Shown: one piece after another, positions 18,578 through 28,889 of the stretch
How positions within the stretch are numbered: the stretch's first letter is position 1
How the letters are laid out: each line of letters starts with the position of its first letter
Assembly (NCBI RefSeq): GCF_004022485.1
Contig: NZ_CP034951.1
Location: 1,674,001 to 1,738,000 of the forward strand
Length of the DNA: 64,000 bases
DNA from: Aequorivita sp. H23M31
GTDB taxonomy: Bacteria; Bacteroidota; Bacteroidia; Flavobacteriales; Flavobacteriaceae
Direction: 5' to 3'
Notes under the pieces: model-generated
Seen by the model: only the letters and a program-made list of their open reading frames with translations
What the model was told of the DNA's origin: nothing
Databases searched by the model: none
Translations under genes and position numbers: made by a program

Positions 18578-19921
18578 TCAAGCTACAGCTTTTCTATTCT
18601 TTCCACTCTTCATCAAGCCATCGTAATGACGGTTCAATAAATAGGAGTTTACCTGTTGCATAGTGTCTATAGCAACCCCAACCATAATAAGTAGCGAGGT
18701 CCCTCCATAAAATAATGCCCAACCTTGCTGTACGTCCATCAATTTGACGACGAAGGCAGGAAATATTGCAATCAACGCCAAGAATATGGAACCAGGAAGG
18801 GTTATCTGCGACATTATTTTATCTAAATATTCTCCGGTTTGTCCTCCTGGTTTAATCCCAGGAATAAATCCTCCACTTCGTTTAAGGTCGTCTGCCATTT
18901 TATTGGTAGGAACCGTAATCGCCGTATAGAAATAGGTGAATATGATAATCAAAACCGCAAATACCAAATTATACCAAAACCCGAAAATATCACTAAAAGT
19001 AGCCTGTACTCTTTGAGCCATATCGCTTTCAGAAAGACTTGCTACTGCAGAAGGCACGAACATAATTGCCTGGGCAAAAATGATTGGCATTACTCCAGAA
19101 GCATTTAATTTTAGAGGAATAAATTGGCGTGCGCCAAAGATATTCTTTTCATAGCTTCCACTTGCAGTTCTTCTGGCATATTGTACAGGAATTTTACGTA
19201 CTGCCATTACCAACATTACGGATAACAGGATAATTACGAACCAGATTACCAATTCAATAAGTATCATAATCGCCCCGCCATTGGATTCTACAACTCTGGA
19301 AATAAATTCCTGAGCAAAAGATTGTGGCAGTCTAGCGATGATACCTACCATAATAAGGATGGATATCCCGTTTCCGATACCTTTGTCGGTAATTTTCTCA
19401 CCCAACCACATTGCAAATATCGTTCCTGTAACCAAAATGATTACTGAAGAAACGTAGAACATTACGCTTTGTCCCATTACAAAAGCTTCTGCTGGAACGC
19501 CCATTGCTGGAAGACCTGCTAGATAACTGGGAGCCTGAACCAAACAGATACCTATTGTTAGCCAACGGGTGATCTGGTTGATTTTCTTACGACCACTTTC
19601 CCCTTCCTTCTGAAGTTTCTGAAGATAGGGTACGGCAATCTGCATTAACTGCACCACAATGGAGGCAGAGATATAGGGCATAATACCCAAAGCAAAAACA
19701 GAAGCATTGGCAAAAGCCCCTCCTGTAAATGCATTAAGCAATCCTGTAAGACCACCGGAATCAAATTTACCGGCAAATGAAGCCAACATATCGGCATCAA
19801 TACCTGGCAAAACTACCTGCGCCCCAAAACGGTACACAAGAAGCAATCCAAGCGTAAGCATGATGCGATTGCGGAGCTCTTCAATTTTCCAAACATTCTT
19901 TAAGGTTTCGATAAATTTCAT
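18578..19921 (-). CDS. secY: Protein translocase channel subunit SecY
   Basis: Protein of 447 residues with ten predicted membrane helices, the pore of the SecYEG translocon. Recognisable segments are LGIMPYISASIVVQLM (helix 2 plug region), GIGNGISILIMVGIIARLP, and the cytoplasmic loop YARRTASGSYEKNIFGARQ. It exports precursors such as the DppIV, SusC and SusD encoded here. Twelve bp behind rplO, as in the spc operon. Confidence 0.98.
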   Translation of the reverse strand: MKFIETLKNVWKIEELRNRIMLTLGLLLVYRFGAQVVLPGIDADMLASFAGKFDSGGLTGLLNAFTGGAFANASVFALGIMPYISASIVVQLMQIAVPYLQKLQKEGESGRKKINQITRWLTIGICLVQAPSYLAGLPAMGVPAEAFVMGQSVMFYVSSVIILVTGTIFAMWLGEKITDKGIGNGISILIMVGIIARLPQSFAQEFISRVVESNGGAIMILIELVIWFVIILLSVMLVMAVRKIPVQYARRTASGSYEKNIFGARQFIPLKLNASGVMPIIFAQAIMFVPSAVASLSESDMAQRVQATFSDIFGFWYNLVFAVLIIIFTYFYTAITVPTNKMADDLKRSGGFIPGIKPGGQTGEYLDKIMSQITLPGSIFLALIAIFPAFVVKLMDVQQGWALFYGGTSLLIMVGVAIDTMQQVNSYLLNRHYDGLMKSGKNRKAVA

Positions 19922-19932
19922 CCTATTCCCTA

Positions 19933-20385
19933 TTACAATGTTATTACTTCTCCACCGGCTGCTTCTATAGCTTCTTTAGCCGAGGCAGTAAATTTGTGGG
20001 CTGACACCTTTAATTTAGCTTTAATTTCTCCTCTTCCCAATATCTTCACCATTTCGCTTTTTCGAGCTAGACCCAAACCTACCAAGGTTTCAAAATCTAC
20101 GGTATCATTCAATACTTTATCATCAACCAATTGTTGCAAGGTATCAATGTTGATTCCCTTATACTCAACTCGGTTAATATTGGTAAAACCAAATTTAGGC
20201 ACACGACGTTGTAGGGGCATTTGTCCACCTTCAAATCCAACTTTCTTGGAATATCCTGAACGTGATTTTGCTCCTTTATGTCCGCGGGCGGCAGTACCAC
20301 CTTTACCGGAACCTTGTCCGCGACCTACTCGCTTGCCTTTGTTTTTCGCCGATCCTGCGGCGGGTTGTAAGTTACTTAAATCCAT
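19933..20385 (-). CDS. rplO: 50S ribosomal protein L15
   Basis: Protein of 150 residues with the Gly-rich N-terminus KNKGKRVGRGQGSGKGGTAA and the KSRSGYSKKVGFEGGQMPLQ block that threads into 23S rRNA. Normal length, 14 bp behind rpmD. Confidence 0.98.
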   Translation of the reverse strand: MDLSNLQPAAGSAKNKGKRVGRGQGSGKGGTAARGHKGAKSRSGYSKKVGFEGGQMPLQRRVPKFGFTNINRVEYKGINIDTLQQLVDDKVLNDTVDFETLVGLGLARKSEMVKILGRGEIKAKLKVSAHKFTASAKEAIEAAGGEVITL

Positions 20386-20399
20386 CTTTCGTGTGTTCC

Positions 20400-20579
20400 T
20401 TATACGGTTTCAACAGAAACCAAGTGATTAACTTTATTGATCATCCCAAGAATGCTTGGAGTATCCTCATGTTCAACCGTTTGGTTCATCTTGCGAAGAC
20501 CCAATGATTCCATGATTCTTTTCTGGGTTTTAGGGCGCTTAATAACGCTTTTAACCATTGTTACTTTAATTTTTGCCAT
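20400..20579 (-). CDS. rpmD: 50S ribosomal protein L30
   Basis: A 59-residue protein starting MAKIKVTMVKSVIKRPKTQK, with the conserved SLGLRKMNQTVEHEDTP and a short C-terminal strand. ATG at 20579, TAA at 20400-20402. It lies between rpsE and rplO as in the spc operon. Confidence 0.95.
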   Translation of the reverse strand: MAKIKVTMVKSVIKRPKTQKRIMESLGLRKMNQTVEHEDTPSILGMINKVNHLVSVETV

Positions 20580-20591
20580 CTCGCTATGTTT

Positions 20592-21116
20592 TTATCCGTT
20601 GAAGACCTTATCCAGTGAAATTCCTCTTTGGTCGGCGATTGTCTGTGCACTTCGCATTTGCAATAGCGCATCAAAAGTAGCCTTTACCACGTTATGTGGA
20701 TTTGAAGACCCTTGTGATTTTGACAAAACATCGTGAACTCCTAGGGATTCCAATACCGCACGCACAGCACCACCAGCAATAACTCCTGTACCAGGGGCAG
20801 CAGGAATAAGGTTTACACGGGCACCCGCATATTTCCCTTTTTGTTCGTGTGGAAGTGTTACTTTGTTAAGTGGAATACGAACCAAGTTTTTCTTGGCATC
20901 CTCGATTGCCTTAGCAATGGCGCTTGCCACATCCTTGGATTTCCCAAGACCCTGGCCTACCACTCCTTTTTCGTCACCCACAACTACAATAGCTGAAAAC
21001 CCGAAAGCTCTACCACCTTTGGTAACTTTGGTTACACGTTGTACACCTACCAATCGGTCCTTTAATTCAAGTCCAACAGGCTTTACTAATTCTACGTTTT
21101 TATAATCTTGATACAT
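20592..21116 (-). CDS. rpsE: 30S ribosomal protein S5
   Basis: Protein of 174 residues with the S5 double-stranded-RNA-binding domain ([20 protein letters not shown]) and the C-terminal domain ([20 protein letters not shown]). It takes part in decoding accuracy at the 30S mRNA entry. Eight bp behind rplR. Confidence 0.98.
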   Translation of the reverse strand: MYQDYKNVELVKPVGLELKDRLVGVQRVTKVTKGGRAFGFSAIVVVGDEKGVVGQGLGKSKDVASAIAKAIEDAKKNLVRIPLNKVTLPHEQKGKYAGARVNLIPAAPGTGVIAGGAVRAVLESLGVHDVLSKSQGSSNPHNVVKATFDALLQMRSAQTIADQRGISLDKVFNG

Positions 21117-21124
21117 AATGCTAC

Positions 21125-21481
21125 TTAGAATTTAAGGCCACCTTCGCGTGCACCTTCAGCTAATGATTTTACTCTTCCGTGATATAGGTAACCTCCTCTG
21201 TCAAAAGCGATGGTATCAACCCCAGCTTTTACAGCCTTCTCGGCGATTAATTTTCCTACCATTTTTGCCACTTCAGATTTGTTTCCATTTGAAGCGTCAA
21301 TATCCTTATCTCTTGAAGATGCAGCGGTAATAGTCTTTCCGTTTACATCATCGATAATCTGAGCATATATTTCCTTATTGCTTCTGAAAACAGCCAAACG
21401 TGGACGACTTTCAGTCCCCTCAACAGTTTTTCTAATTCTCCTTCGCAGGCGAGCTCTTCTTTCGTATTTTGATAATGCCAT
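21125..21481 (-). CDS. rplR: 50S ribosomal protein L18
   Basis: Protein of 118 residues that binds 5S rRNA with L5. Typical are the basic start [20 protein letters not shown] and the end [21 protein letters not shown] 75-bp spacer upstream (21482-21556) holds a short word-repeat. Confidence 0.98.
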   Translation of the reverse strand: MALSKYERRARLRRRIRKTVEGTESRPRLAVFRSNKEIYAQIIDDVNGKTITAASSRDKDIDASNGNKSEVAKMVGKLIAEKAVKAGVDTIAFDRGGYLYHGRVKSLAEGAREGGLKF

Positions 21482-21483
21482 GT

Positions 21484-21512
21484 CGATTTTAGATTTTAGA
21501 TTTCGGATTAAA
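21484..21512. repeat. Word-repeat in the rplF-rplR spacer
   Basis: GATTTTAGATTTTAGATTTC followed by GGATT, using the same words as the rpoA-rplQ and rpsD-rpsK hairpins but here only as direct repeats. Confidence 0.7.
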
Positions 21513-21556
21513 TACTTATCGGACTCCCGATAAATTCCAATGACCGAAAAATATTT

Positions 21557-22099
21557 TTATGCAGATTTTCCTGCTTTTCTTCTTAATTGTTCTCCAACGA
21601 ATTTGATACCCTTTCCTTTGTAAGGCTCTGGCTTACGGAAGTTACGGATCTTAGCCGCTACTTGTCCAACCAATTGCTTATCGTGAGAGGTCAATTTTAC
21701 TATTGGGTTTTTACCTTTATCTGAAACGGTCTCAACTTTTACTTCCGGAGCGATGTCCAAAACAATGTTGTGAGAGAAACCTAAAGCCAAATCCAATTTT
21801 TGTCCTTGGTTACTGGCACGGAACCCCACACCAACCAATTCCAAATTCTTTGTCCAACCTTCGCTAACCCCGTGTACCATATTATTGATAAGGGATCTGT
21901 AAAGACCGTGTCTTGCAACGTGATCTTTCGATTCGGAAGGACGTTCCACAATTACGTGGTTATCTTCTACTTTCACGGTTATATCAGAAAACTCCTGAGA
22001 CAACTCGCCTAATTTTCCTTTTACGGTAATTACGTTGTCTTTTACATCAACTGTAACTCCTTGTGGGATCGATACCGGGCTTTTACCTATTCTTGACAT
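21557..22099 (-). CDS. rplF: 50S ribosomal protein L6
   Basis: Protein of 180 residues made of two similar domains near the sarcin-ricin loop. It starts MSRIGKSPVSIPQGVTVDVK and carries the C-terminal signature EPYKGKGIKFVGEQLRRKAG. Fifteen bp behind rpsH. Confidence 0.98.
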   Translation of the reverse strand: MSRIGKSPVSIPQGVTVDVKDNVITVKGKLGELSQEFSDITVKVEDNHVIVERPSESKDHVARHGLYRSLINNMVHGVSEGWTKNLELVGVGFRASNQGQKLDLALGFSHNIVLDIAPEVKVETVSDKGKNPIVKLTSHDKQLVGQVAAKIRNFRKPEPYKGKGIKFVGEQLRRKAGKSA

Positions 22100-22114
22100 T
22101 TCTTTGTCTATTTT

Positions 22115-22516
22115 TTAGTAAACGTAACATAAAACTTCGCCTCCAACATTCTCGGCTTTTGCCTGCTTGCCTGTCATCACTCCCGAAGAAGTTGATACTA
22201 TGGCAATACCAAGGCCGTTAAGCACGCGAGGAAGATCGTGGGAACCAGCATATTTACGTAAACCTGGTTTACTTATTCTTTGAATTTTCTTGATCACGGA
22301 CTCTTTTGTAATCTTGTCATACTTCAAAGCTATTTTGATGATACCTTGTGGGGTACTTTCGTCATCAAATTTATAGCTCAGAATATAGCCCTGATCAAAA
22401 AGGATTTTTGTAATCTCCTTTTTTAGATTTGATGCTGGAATCTCTACAACGCGATGCCCAGCTTTGGCAGCATTTCTAACCCGTGTTAGATAATCTGAAA
22501 TTGGATCTGTATTCAT
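22115..22516 (-). CDS. rpsH: 30S ribosomal protein S8
   Basis: Protein of 133 residues that binds the central domain of 16S rRNA. It starts MNTDPISDYLTRVRNAAKAG and shows the C-terminal signature GIAIVSTSSGVMTGKQAKAE. In E. coli S8 represses the spc operon; no such target was tested here. Confidence 0.98.
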   Translation of the reverse strand: MNTDPISDYLTRVRNAAKAGHRVVEIPASNLKKEITKILFDQGYILSYKFDDESTPQGIIKIALKYDKITKESVIKKIQRISKPGLRKYAGSHDLPRVLNGLGIAIVSTSSGVMTGKQAKAENVGGEVLCYVY

Positions 22517-22609
22517 TTATGGATATTTGCGGAAGTGGTTTTTGCCCCATCATTGGACCAAACCTGCCACCAGTTTATACTATTGTTCTTGTTGACCAAA
22601 TAAAGGTTT

Positions 22610-22879
22610 CTACCAAGATGCTTTTCTAACACCTGGGATAAGACCTTGGTTCGCCATTTCGCGGAAGGTAACTCGAGAAATACCAAAGGTTCTCATGTAA
22701 CCTCTTGGTCTTCCGGTAAGCTTGCAACGATTGTGCAAACGTACTGGAGAAGCGTTTTTTGGTAGCTTTTGCAATCCTTCCCAATCGCCAGCCTCTTTCA
22801 AAGCTTTACGTTTGGCAGCATACTTGGCAACCATTCTTTCTCTCTTCACCTCGCGGGCTTTCATTGATTCTTTAGCCAT
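22610..22879 (-). CDS. rpsN: 30S ribosomal protein S14 (zinc-free form)
   Basis: Protein of 89 residues with the long, zinc-independent S14 form: only one Cys in [20 protein letters not shown] instead of the four of the short zinc-ribbon form. It lies in the 30S head. A 93-bp spacer separates it from rpsH. Confidence 0.98.
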   Translation of the reverse strand: MAKESMKAREVKRERMVAKYAAKRKALKEAGDWEGLQKLPKNASPVRLHNRCKLTGRPRGYMRTFGISRVTFREMANQGLIPGVRKASW

Positions 22880-22882
22880 CTC

Positions 22883-23434
22883 TTAGTTCTTTTTAAAGGG
22901 TAATCCCAATTCCTGTAATAATGATTTCGCTTCTTTATCGGTAGCTGCGGAAGTGATGAACGTAATGTTCATCCCTTCAATTTTCTTCACTTTATCGATA
23001 TCGATTTCTGGGAAGATAATCTGCTCGGTAATTCCCAAAGAGTAATTTCCTCTTCCGTCAAAACCAGTTGCTTTAATTCCGTTAAAGTCACGTACCCTAG
23101 GCAGAGCTGAAGTAATCAATCTATCCAAAAATTCGTACATACGTTCACCTCTTAATGTAACTTTCACACCGATAGGCATTCCCTTACGAAGTTTGAAGTT
23201 TGCAACGTCTTTTTTAGAATTTGTCGATACCGCTTTTTGCCCGGTTATCTTAGTAAACTCATCAACCGAATAGTCAATAAGTTTTTTGTCAGCCACAGCT
23301 GCACCCACTCCGCGGGAAACAACGATGCGCTCTAATTTTGGTACTTGCATGACGTTTTTGTAACCAAATTCGTCGGTAAGTGCATTGATCACTCTGCCTT
23401 TGTACTCTTCTTTAAGTCTTGGTGTATATCCCAT
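22883..23434 (-). CDS. rplE: 50S ribosomal protein L5
   Basis: Protein of 183 residues of the central protuberance, binding 5S rRNA and the P-site tRNA. It shows [39 protein letters not shown] and [20 protein letters not shown]. Only 3 bp from rpsN. Confidence 0.98.
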   Translation of the reverse strand: MGYTPRLKEEYKGRVINALTDEFGYKNVMQVPKLERIVVSRGVGAAVADKKLIDYSVDEFTKITGQKAVSTNSKKDVANFKLRKGMPIGVKVTLRGERMYEFLDRLITSALPRVRDFNGIKATGFDGRGNYSLGITEQIIFPEIDIDKVKKIEGMNITFITSAATDKEAKSLLQELGLPFKKN

Positions 23435-23436
23435 AA

Positions 23437-23763
23437 CTATATTGCTTGATTCGATTGTTTTGAAAACCGTACTTTCTTACCATTCTCCATTTTGTATCCT
23501 GCACGGGTTGCTTTTCCAGATTTTGGATCAACCAATGAAAGATTGGAAATGTGGATAGGAGCCTCTTTTTTAGTAATACCACCTTGTGGATTACTTGCGC
23601 TTGGCTTCTCGTGTTTTGAAACCACGTTTACTCCCTCTACGATTGCTTTGTTTTTGTCAAGGAATATTTTCAATACCTTTCCTTCAGACCCTTTGTGGTC
23701 GCCGGCGGTAACTACTACTGTATCCCCAGATTTTATTTTAAGCTTTGTCATCTTAGTTTTCAT
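23437..23763 (-). CDS. rplX: 50S ribosomal protein L24
   Basis: Protein of up to 108 residues with the KOW motif [20 protein letters not shown], an assembly starter at the tunnel exit. Two ATGs are possible, 23763 (MKTKMTKLK) or 23751 (MTKLK); the second gives the more usual length, the first leaves a 1-bp gap after rplN. Confidence 0.97.
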   Translation of the reverse strand: MKTKMTKLKIKSGDTVVVTAGDHKGSEGKVLKIFLDKNKAIVEGVNVVSKHEKPSASNPQGGITKKEAPIHISNLSLVDPKSGKATRAGYKMENGKKVRFSKQSNQAI

Positions 23764-23764
23764 A

Positions 23765-24133
23765 TTAAAGCACCTCAGGTGCCAATGATACTATTTTCAT
23801 AAATTGCTTGTCGCGAAGCTCTCTTGCTACCGGTCCAAAAACACGGGTTCCTCTCATTTCGCCCTGTGGGTTTAAAAGCACACAAGCGTTATCATCGAAA
23901 CGGATGTAAGAACCGTCAGGTCTTCTTACTTCCTTTACGGTACGTACTACCACTGCGGTAGAAACGGCTCCTTTCTTAATGTTTCCATTAGGTGTAGATT
24001 CTTTAACTGAAACCACAATCTTATCACCAATTGAAGCATACCTTCTTTTTGTTCCGCCCAACACGCGTATGCAAAGAACTTCCTTTGCTCCTGTATTATC
24101 GGCGACTTTGAGTCTTGATTCTTGTTGTAACAT
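23765..24133 (-). CDS. rplN: 50S ribosomal protein L14
   Basis: Protein of 122 residues that starts [20 protein letters not shown] and contains the L14 signature and [20 protein letters not shown]. It forms inter-subunit bridges with 16S rRNA. First gene of the spc part of the operon, 2 bp behind rpsQ. Confidence 0.98.
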   Translation of the reverse strand: MLQQESRLKVADNTGAKEVLCIRVLGGTKRRYASIGDKIVVSVKESTPNGNIKKGAVSTAVVVRTVKEVRRPDGSYIRFDDNACVLLNPQGEMRGTRVFGPVARELRDKQFMKIVSLAPEVL

Positions 24134-24135
24134 AA

Positions 24136-24399
24136 TTACTTCGCTCTTTCAATTATTTCTACTAATCTCCAACATTTGGTTTTGCTCAAGGGCCGTGTTT
24201 CCATGATCCTTACTTTATCACCTTCGTTGCAGTTGTTTGTCTCGTCGTGGGCCACATACTTTTTAGTTTTGGTCACGAATTTTCCGTACATAGGGTGCTT
24301 GATCTTTTTAACCTCTGACACAACAATGGATTTGTCCATTTTGTTACTGGTTACTACCCCAATACGCTCTTTTCTTAGATTTCTTTTAGTTTCTTCCAT
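24136..24399 (-). CDS. rpsQ: 30S ribosomal protein S17
   Basis: Protein of 87 residues, an OB-fold primary 16S binder. It shows [20 protein letters not shown] and the basic loop [20 protein letters not shown]. Last gene of the S10 part of the operon. Confidence 0.98.
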   Translation of the reverse strand: MEETKRNLRKERIGVVTSNKMDKSIVVSEVKKIKHPMYGKFVTKTKKYVAHDETNNCNEGDKVRIMETRPLSKTKCWRLVEIIERAK

Positions 24400-24414
24400 C
24401 TTTCAGCTGTACAA

Positions 24415-24606
24415 TTATTGCACTTCTCTATTAGTTAATTCGGTAGCTATTCTTGCTATCGCCCTTTTTTGGGTTCTAAGTTGGATTGGATTTTCCAAAG
24501 GCGAAATGGTGTGAGCCATTTTCAGGTCAATGAATGCTTTTTTGGAGTCAGCCAATGCTTCCTGAAGTTCAGCCGTCGATGCGTTTTTTATCTCTGATTG
24601 TTTCAT
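24415..24606 (-). CDS. rpmC: 50S ribosomal protein L29
   Basis: Protein of 63 residues, two helices at the tunnel exit where trigger factor docks. It contains LQEALADSKKAFIDLKMAHT and RTQKRAIARIATELTNR. Confidence 0.97.
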   Translation of the reverse strand: MKQSEIKNASTAELQEALADSKKAFIDLKMAHTISPLENPIQLRTQKRAIARIATELTNREVQ

Positions 24607-24616
24607 AGTTCAAAAA

Positions 24617-25036
24617 TTAAGCTTGGAAATCCCGAGACATTACAAATTTAGTTTTTACAGGAAGTTTTTGTGCTGCAAGGCGCAATGCTTCCTTTGCTGT
24701 TTCAATAGATACACCTGAAACTTCGAAAAGCATTCTTCCAGGTTTTACGATAGCAGCGTAGTATTCAACAGCACCTTTACCTTTACCCATACGTACTTCA
24801 AGAGGTTTTTTGGTAATTGGCTTATCTGGGAATATCATAATCCAGATAGAACCTTCTCTTTTCATATAACGTGTAGCGGCAATACGTGCAGCTTCAATTT
24901 GTCTTGCTGTAAGAAATTCTGATTCCAACGATTTAATACCGAAGGTTCCATAAGCAAGCTGAGTGCCTCGACCGGCATCGCCTTTCATACGGCCTTTTTG
25001 CTGCTTACGGTACTTTGTTCTTTTAGGTTGTAACAT
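24617..25036 (-). CDS. rplP: 50S ribosomal protein L16
   Basis: Protein of 139 residues that organises the A-site region of 23S rRNA. It starts [20 protein letters not shown] and has the family block [20 protein letters not shown]. Normal length. Confidence 0.98.
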   Translation of the reverse strand: MLQPKRTKYRKQQKGRMKGDAGRGTQLAYGTFGIKSLESEFLTARQIEAARIAATRYMKREGSIWIMIFPDKPITKKPLEVRMGKGKGAVEYYAAIVKPGRMLFEVSGVSIETAKEALRLAAQKLPVKTKFVMSRDFQA

Positions 25037-25054
25037 TTTCTTCTATTTAAAAAA

Positions 25055-25786
25055 TTACTTTCTACGGCGTGCTTTATTGCCACCGCGTCCTGCTGGAGCT
25101 CCTGCTTTACCACCACTCTTTTTGCCAGTCGATAGACCTACAAGTGGAGAAAGCTCTCTCTTTCCATATACTTCGCCTTTCATAATCCATACTTTAACAC
25201 CCAATCTTCCGTAAGAAGTGTGTGCCTCAACTAAAGCGTAGTCAATATCGGCTCTGAAAGTTGACAAAGGGATACGTCCTTCCTTAAAGGATTCTGAACG
25301 TGCCATCTCTGCACCGTTCAAACGTCCTGAGATCATAACCTTGATACCCTCGGCATTCATCCGCATTGTTGCCGCGATTCCCATTTTAATGGCACGACGG
25401 TAAGAAATACGGCTTTCAATTTGGCGTGCAATACTTGCAGCTACCAAATAGGCGTCAAGTTCAGGTCTTTTGATCTCGTGAATGTTGATCTGTACCTCTT
25501 TATCTGTAATTTTCTTAAGCTCCTCTTTTAGCTTGTCTACTTCCTGACCACCTTTACCGATAATGATACCGGGACGGGCAGTGGTTATAGTAACGGTTAC
25601 AAGCTTAAGCGTACGCTCAATAATTACTCTACTCACACTAGCTTTACTTAAACGAGCGTGGATATACTTCCTGATCTTGTCGTCCTCGGCCAATTTATCG
25701 CCGTAGTCGTTGCCTCCGTACCAGTTGGATTCCCAACCTCTAATGATACCTAAGCGATTCCCGATTGGATTTGTCTTCTGTCCCAT
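25055..25786 (-). CDS. rpsC: 30S ribosomal protein S3
   Basis: Protein of 243 residues with an N-terminal KH domain containing the [18 protein letters not shown] loop and a C-terminal S3 domain. It forms the mRNA entry tunnel helicase with S4 and S5. The C-terminal tail is Gly/Lys/Arg-rich ([17 protein letters not shown]). Confidence 0.98.
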   Translation of the reverse strand: MGQKTNPIGNRLGIIRGWESNWYGGNDYGDKLAEDDKIRKYIHARLSKASVSRVIIERTLKLVTVTITTARPGIIIGKGGQEVDKLKEELKKITDKEVQINIHEIKRPELDAYLVAASIARQIESRISYRRAIKMGIAATMRMNAEGIKVMISGRLNGAEMARSESFKEGRIPLSTFRADIDYALVEAHTSYGRLGVKVWIMKGEVYGKRELSPLVGLSTGKKSGGKAGAPAGRGGNKARRRK

Positions 25787-25790
25787 TTAA

Positions 25791-26201
25791 TTATTTGCTT
25801 TGTGTGTTATCGTTTGCTGCCAAAACCAAGGTAACGTGGTTGGAGCGTTTTCTAATTCTGTGTGCACGGCCTTGTGGAGCTGGACGAAGTCTTTTCAACA
25901 TTGTACCACCATCCACACGGATTTCCTTAACAAAAAGATCTGCATCTTCTACTGAAGCGTCTTCGTTCTTTTGTTGCCAGTTATTGATGGCAGACAAAAG
26001 TAATTTCTCCAATTTACGTGAAGATTCTTTAGAACTAAACTTCAAAATATTAAGTGCTTTGTCTATTTTCTCACCTCTAACCAAGTCTGCCATTAAACGC
26101 ATTTTTCTTGGCGAAGTAGGGCAATTGTTCAATTTGGCCATGTAAATAGTCTTCTTGGCTTCCTTGATTGCTTCTGCTCTTTCTCTTTTACGAACTCCCA
26201 T
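25791..26201 (-). CDS. rplV: 50S ribosomal protein L22
   Basis: Protein of 136 residues that lines the exit tunnel. It shows [20 protein letters not shown] and the tunnel loop and C-terminal block [20 protein letters not shown]. Four bp before rpsC. Confidence 0.98.
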   Translation of the reverse strand: MGVRKRERAEAIKEAKKTIYMAKLNNCPTSPRKMRLMADLVRGEKIDKALNILKFSSKESSRKLEKLLLSAINNWQQKNEDASVEDADLFVKEIRVDGGTMLKRLRPAPQGRAHRIRKRSNHVTLVLAANDNTQSK

Positions 26202-26207
26202 GGCCTC

Positions 26208-26486
26208 TTATTTTTTACCTTTGTTTTTAGCACCTGCGTGACCTCGGAAAGATCTTGTAGGTGAAAATTCTCCTAGTTTATGTCCCACCATATTCTCTGT
26301 GACGTACACAGGTACAAACTGGCGCCCGTTGTGCACTGCGATAGTCTGCCCAACGAAATCTGGAGTAATCATTGAAGCTCGTGACCAGGTTTTGATTACG
26401 GTCTTCTTATTGTCCTGAACGTTTTGTTCAACTTTTCTGTCAAGTTTATAATGAACGTACGGTCCTTTTTTTAACGATCTTGCCAT
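26208..26486 (-). CDS. rpsS: 30S ribosomal protein S19
   Basis: Protein of 92 residues of the 30S head, with [20 protein letters not shown] and the signature [20 protein letters not shown]. Three bp behind rplB. Confidence 0.98.
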   Translation of the reverse strand: MARSLKKGPYVHYKLDRKVEQNVQDNKKTVIKTWSRASMITPDFVGQTIAVHNGRQFVPVYVTENMVGHKLGEFSPTRSFRGHAGAKNKGKK

Positions 26487-26489
26487 AAC

Positions 26490-27314
26490 TTATTTCTTTC
26501 TACGTTCTAAGATGTATTTATTACTTGCTTTCGTTCTAGTACGGGTTCTGTAACCTTTTGCAGGGATACCTTTTCTTGAACGTGGGTGACCTCCAGAGGC
26601 ACGACCTTCCCCACCACCCATTGGGTGATCTACTGGGTTCATCGCTACTGGTCTCGTTCTTGGTCTTCTGCCCAACCATCTGCTTCTACCAGCCTTACCG
26701 GAAACAAGCAATTGATGGTCGTGGTTTGATACAGCTCCAATTGTAGCCATACAGTTAACCAAGATCAATCTTGTTTCGCCAGAAGGCAATTTAATAGTAG
26801 CATATTTACCATCGCGAGCCATTAGCTGTGCAAAAGCACCAGCGCTACGAGCCATAACAGCTCCTTGACCTGGACGAAGTTCGATGCAGGAAATAATAGT
26901 ACCTAAAGGGATTCCTGAAAGTGGCATGGCATTTCCGATTTCTGGGGCAACTGCCTCTCCGGAAACGATATTTGTTCCAACTTGTAGTCCGCTCTGCGCA
27001 ATTACATATCGCTTTTCACCATCTTGATAGTTTAAAAGTGCGATAAACGCTGTACGGTTTGGATCGTATTCAATAGTTGCAACTTCTGCAGGAATTCCTG
27101 CTTTGTCACGTTTAAAATCGATAACTCGATATCTTCTTTTGTGCCCACCGCCTAAATTGCGCATGGTCATTTTTCCTCGACTGTTTCTACCACCAGATTT
27201 TTTCATCGGAGCAATCAGTGATTTCTCCGGCTTATCGGTTGTAATGGCGTCAAAACCATTAACAACCCTAAAACGCTGACCTGGGGTGATTGGCTTTAAT
27301 TTTCTTACTGACAT
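26490..27314 (-). CDS. rplB: 50S ribosomal protein L2
   Basis: Protein of 274 residues needed for subunit association and peptidyl transfer. It has [20 protein letters not shown] and the C-terminal signature [20 protein letters not shown] with the conserved His next to the peptidyl transferase centre. Confidence 0.98.
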   Translation of the reverse strand: MSVRKLKPITPGQRFRVVNGFDAITTDKPEKSLIAPMKKSGGRNSRGKMTMRNLGGGHKRRYRVIDFKRDKAGIPAEVATIEYDPNRTAFIALLNYQDGEKRYVIAQSGLQVGTNIVSGEAVAPEIGNAMPLSGIPLGTIISCIELRPGQGAVMARSAGAFAQLMARDGKYATIKLPSGETRLILVNCMATIGAVSNHDHQLLVSGKAGRSRWLGRRPRTRPVAMNPVDHPMGGGEGRASGGHPRSRKGIPAKGYRTRTRTKASNKYILERRKK

Positions 27315-27340
27315 TTGTGTCTAATTAAATTTAAGTTTCC

Positions 27341-27631
27341 TTAAATGTTACTGTAAAAATCTATTGTATCACCTTCCGCCACCTGTACGATCGCTTTTTT
27401 CCAAGCATTCGTTTTACCAGTTTGGACACCTGTTTTTGTATAACGGGTCTTCCTATTCGGGCGGACATTCATTGTGCGAACTTTATCAACAGAAACTCCG
27501 TAAGTGGCCTCGACCGCTTTCTTGATTTCTATCTTATTCGCCTTCGGGTGCACTTCAAATGTGAAGACATTAGAATCTTCAGCACTTTTGGTGGCTTTTT
27601 CCGTAATTATAGGTTTAATTAAGATGTTCAT
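27341..27631 (-). CDS. rplW: 50S ribosomal protein L23
   Basis: Protein of 96 residues that docks trigger factor and SRP at the tunnel exit. It starts MNILIKPIITEKATKSAEDS and includes VRTMNVRPNRKTRYTKTG. Confidence 0.97.
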   Translation of the reverse strand: MNILIKPIITEKATKSAEDSNVFTFEVHPKANKIEIKKAVEATYGVSVDKVRTMNVRPNRKTRYTKTGVQTGKTNAWKKAIVQVAEGDTIDFYSNI

Positions 27632-27638
27632 CTCGTTT

Positions 27639-28268
27639 CTATTTACTTAAGTTTGATTCAATTCCTTCCAAAGAACCTTCAAACAGCACTACACTGTTTG
27701 CATTCATAATTTTGTAAGTACTTAATTGCGAGTCTGTTACGACCTCAGTACCTTTCAAATTGCGAGAGGACAAATATACATTATTATTTATGTCTCCCAA
27801 CACAAATAAGGATTTTTTGTCTTCAAGCCCTAATCCTTTCAAAACTTTTGTGAAATTCTTCGTTTTTGGGGCATCGAATTTAAGATCTTCCATAACAACA
27901 ATTGCGTTTTCATTTGCTTTCATTGTCAAGGCAGATTTACGCGCCAAACGCTTTAGGTTTTTGTTCAATTTGAAAGAATAATTTCTTGGGCGTGGTCCAA
28001 ACATTCTTCCACCACCTTTGAAAATTCCAGATTTGATACTACCCGCACGGGCTGTACCTGTACCTTTTTGTTTCTTAATCTTTCTAGTAGAACCAGAAAT
28101 CTCAGCACGTTCCTTTGATTTGTGAGTACCTTGTCTTTGATTGGCCAGGTATTGTTTCACATCAAGATAAACCGCATGATTGTTAGGCTCTATCCCGAAC
28201 ACTTCTGCAGAAAGTTCAACTTTCCGGCCTGTGTCTTTTCCGTTTATATCTAATACAGCTACCTTCAT
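27639..28268 (-). CDS. rplD: 50S ribosomal protein L4
   Basis: Protein of 209 residues. The extended tunnel loop lies at about 45-100 ([20 protein letters not shown], then [20 protein letters not shown]). Its ATG overlaps the rplC stop by one base, which suggests translational coupling. Confidence 0.98.
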   Translation of the reverse strand: MKVAVLDINGKDTGRKVELSAEVFGIEPNNHAVYLDVKQYLANQRQGTHKSKERAEISGSTRKIKKQKGTGTARAGSIKSGIFKGGGRMFGPRPRNYSFKLNKNLKRLARKSALTMKANENAIVVMEDLKFDAPKTKNFTKVLKGLGLEDKKSLFVLGDINNNVYLSSRNLKGTEVVTDSQLSTYKIMNANSVVLFEGSLEGIESNLSK

Positions 28269-28879
28269 TATTTCTCGATCATTACATAAGAGTTTTTATG
28301 GCCAGGAACAGCTCCTTTTACCACAAGTAGATTCTTTTCTGGAATCACTTTCAAAACTTTTAAATTATCAATTTTTACTCTCGCGTTCCCCATTTGGCCC
28401 GCCATACGCATACCCTTAAATACTCTTCCAGGATATGATGCAGCTCCAATAGAACCCGGCGCACGCAAACGGTTGTGCTGACCGTGTGTGGCTTGACCAA
28501 CACCGCCAAAACCGTGACGTTTAACAACCCCTTGGAAACCCTTACCTTTAGATGTACCTGCGATATCCACGTATTCACCTTCGATAAAATGCTCCACAGT
28601 AATGGTGTCGCCTAATTTGTAATCCTCTTCAAAATCCTTGAATTCGGCGACTTTGCGTTTTGCAACGGTTCCTGCTTTTTTGGCGTGCCCTTCGGCAGCT
28701 TTAGTTACAGTCTTCTTGTCATCGAAACCAAGTTGAAGAGCGTTGTACCCGTCAACCTCTTTGGTTCTGACTTGGGTGACAACACAAGGGCCTGCCTCAA
28801 TAACGGTACACGGAATATTTTTTCCGTTCTCGTCAAAGATGCTGGTCATCCCTATCTTTCTTCCAATTAACCCAGACAT
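28268..28879 (-). CDS. rplC: 50S ribosomal protein L3
   Basis: Protein of 203 residues near the peptidyl transferase centre. It starts [20 protein letters not shown] and has the signature [19 protein letters not shown] with the Gln used for methylation in E. coli. The 293-bp spacer that separates it from rpsJ is unusual for this operon. Confidence 0.98.
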   Translation of the reverse strand: MSGLIGRKIGMTSIFDENGKNIPCTVIEAGPCVVTQVRTKEVDGYNALQLGFDDKKTVTKAAEGHAKKAGTVAKRKVAEFKDFEEDYKLGDTITVEHFIEGEYVDIAGTSKGKGFQGVVKRHGFGGVGQATHGQHNRLRAPGSIGAASYPGRVFKGMRMAGQMGNARVKIDNLKVLKVIPEKNLLVVKGAVPGHKNSYVMIEK

Positions 28880-28889
28880 ATTTATTTAA

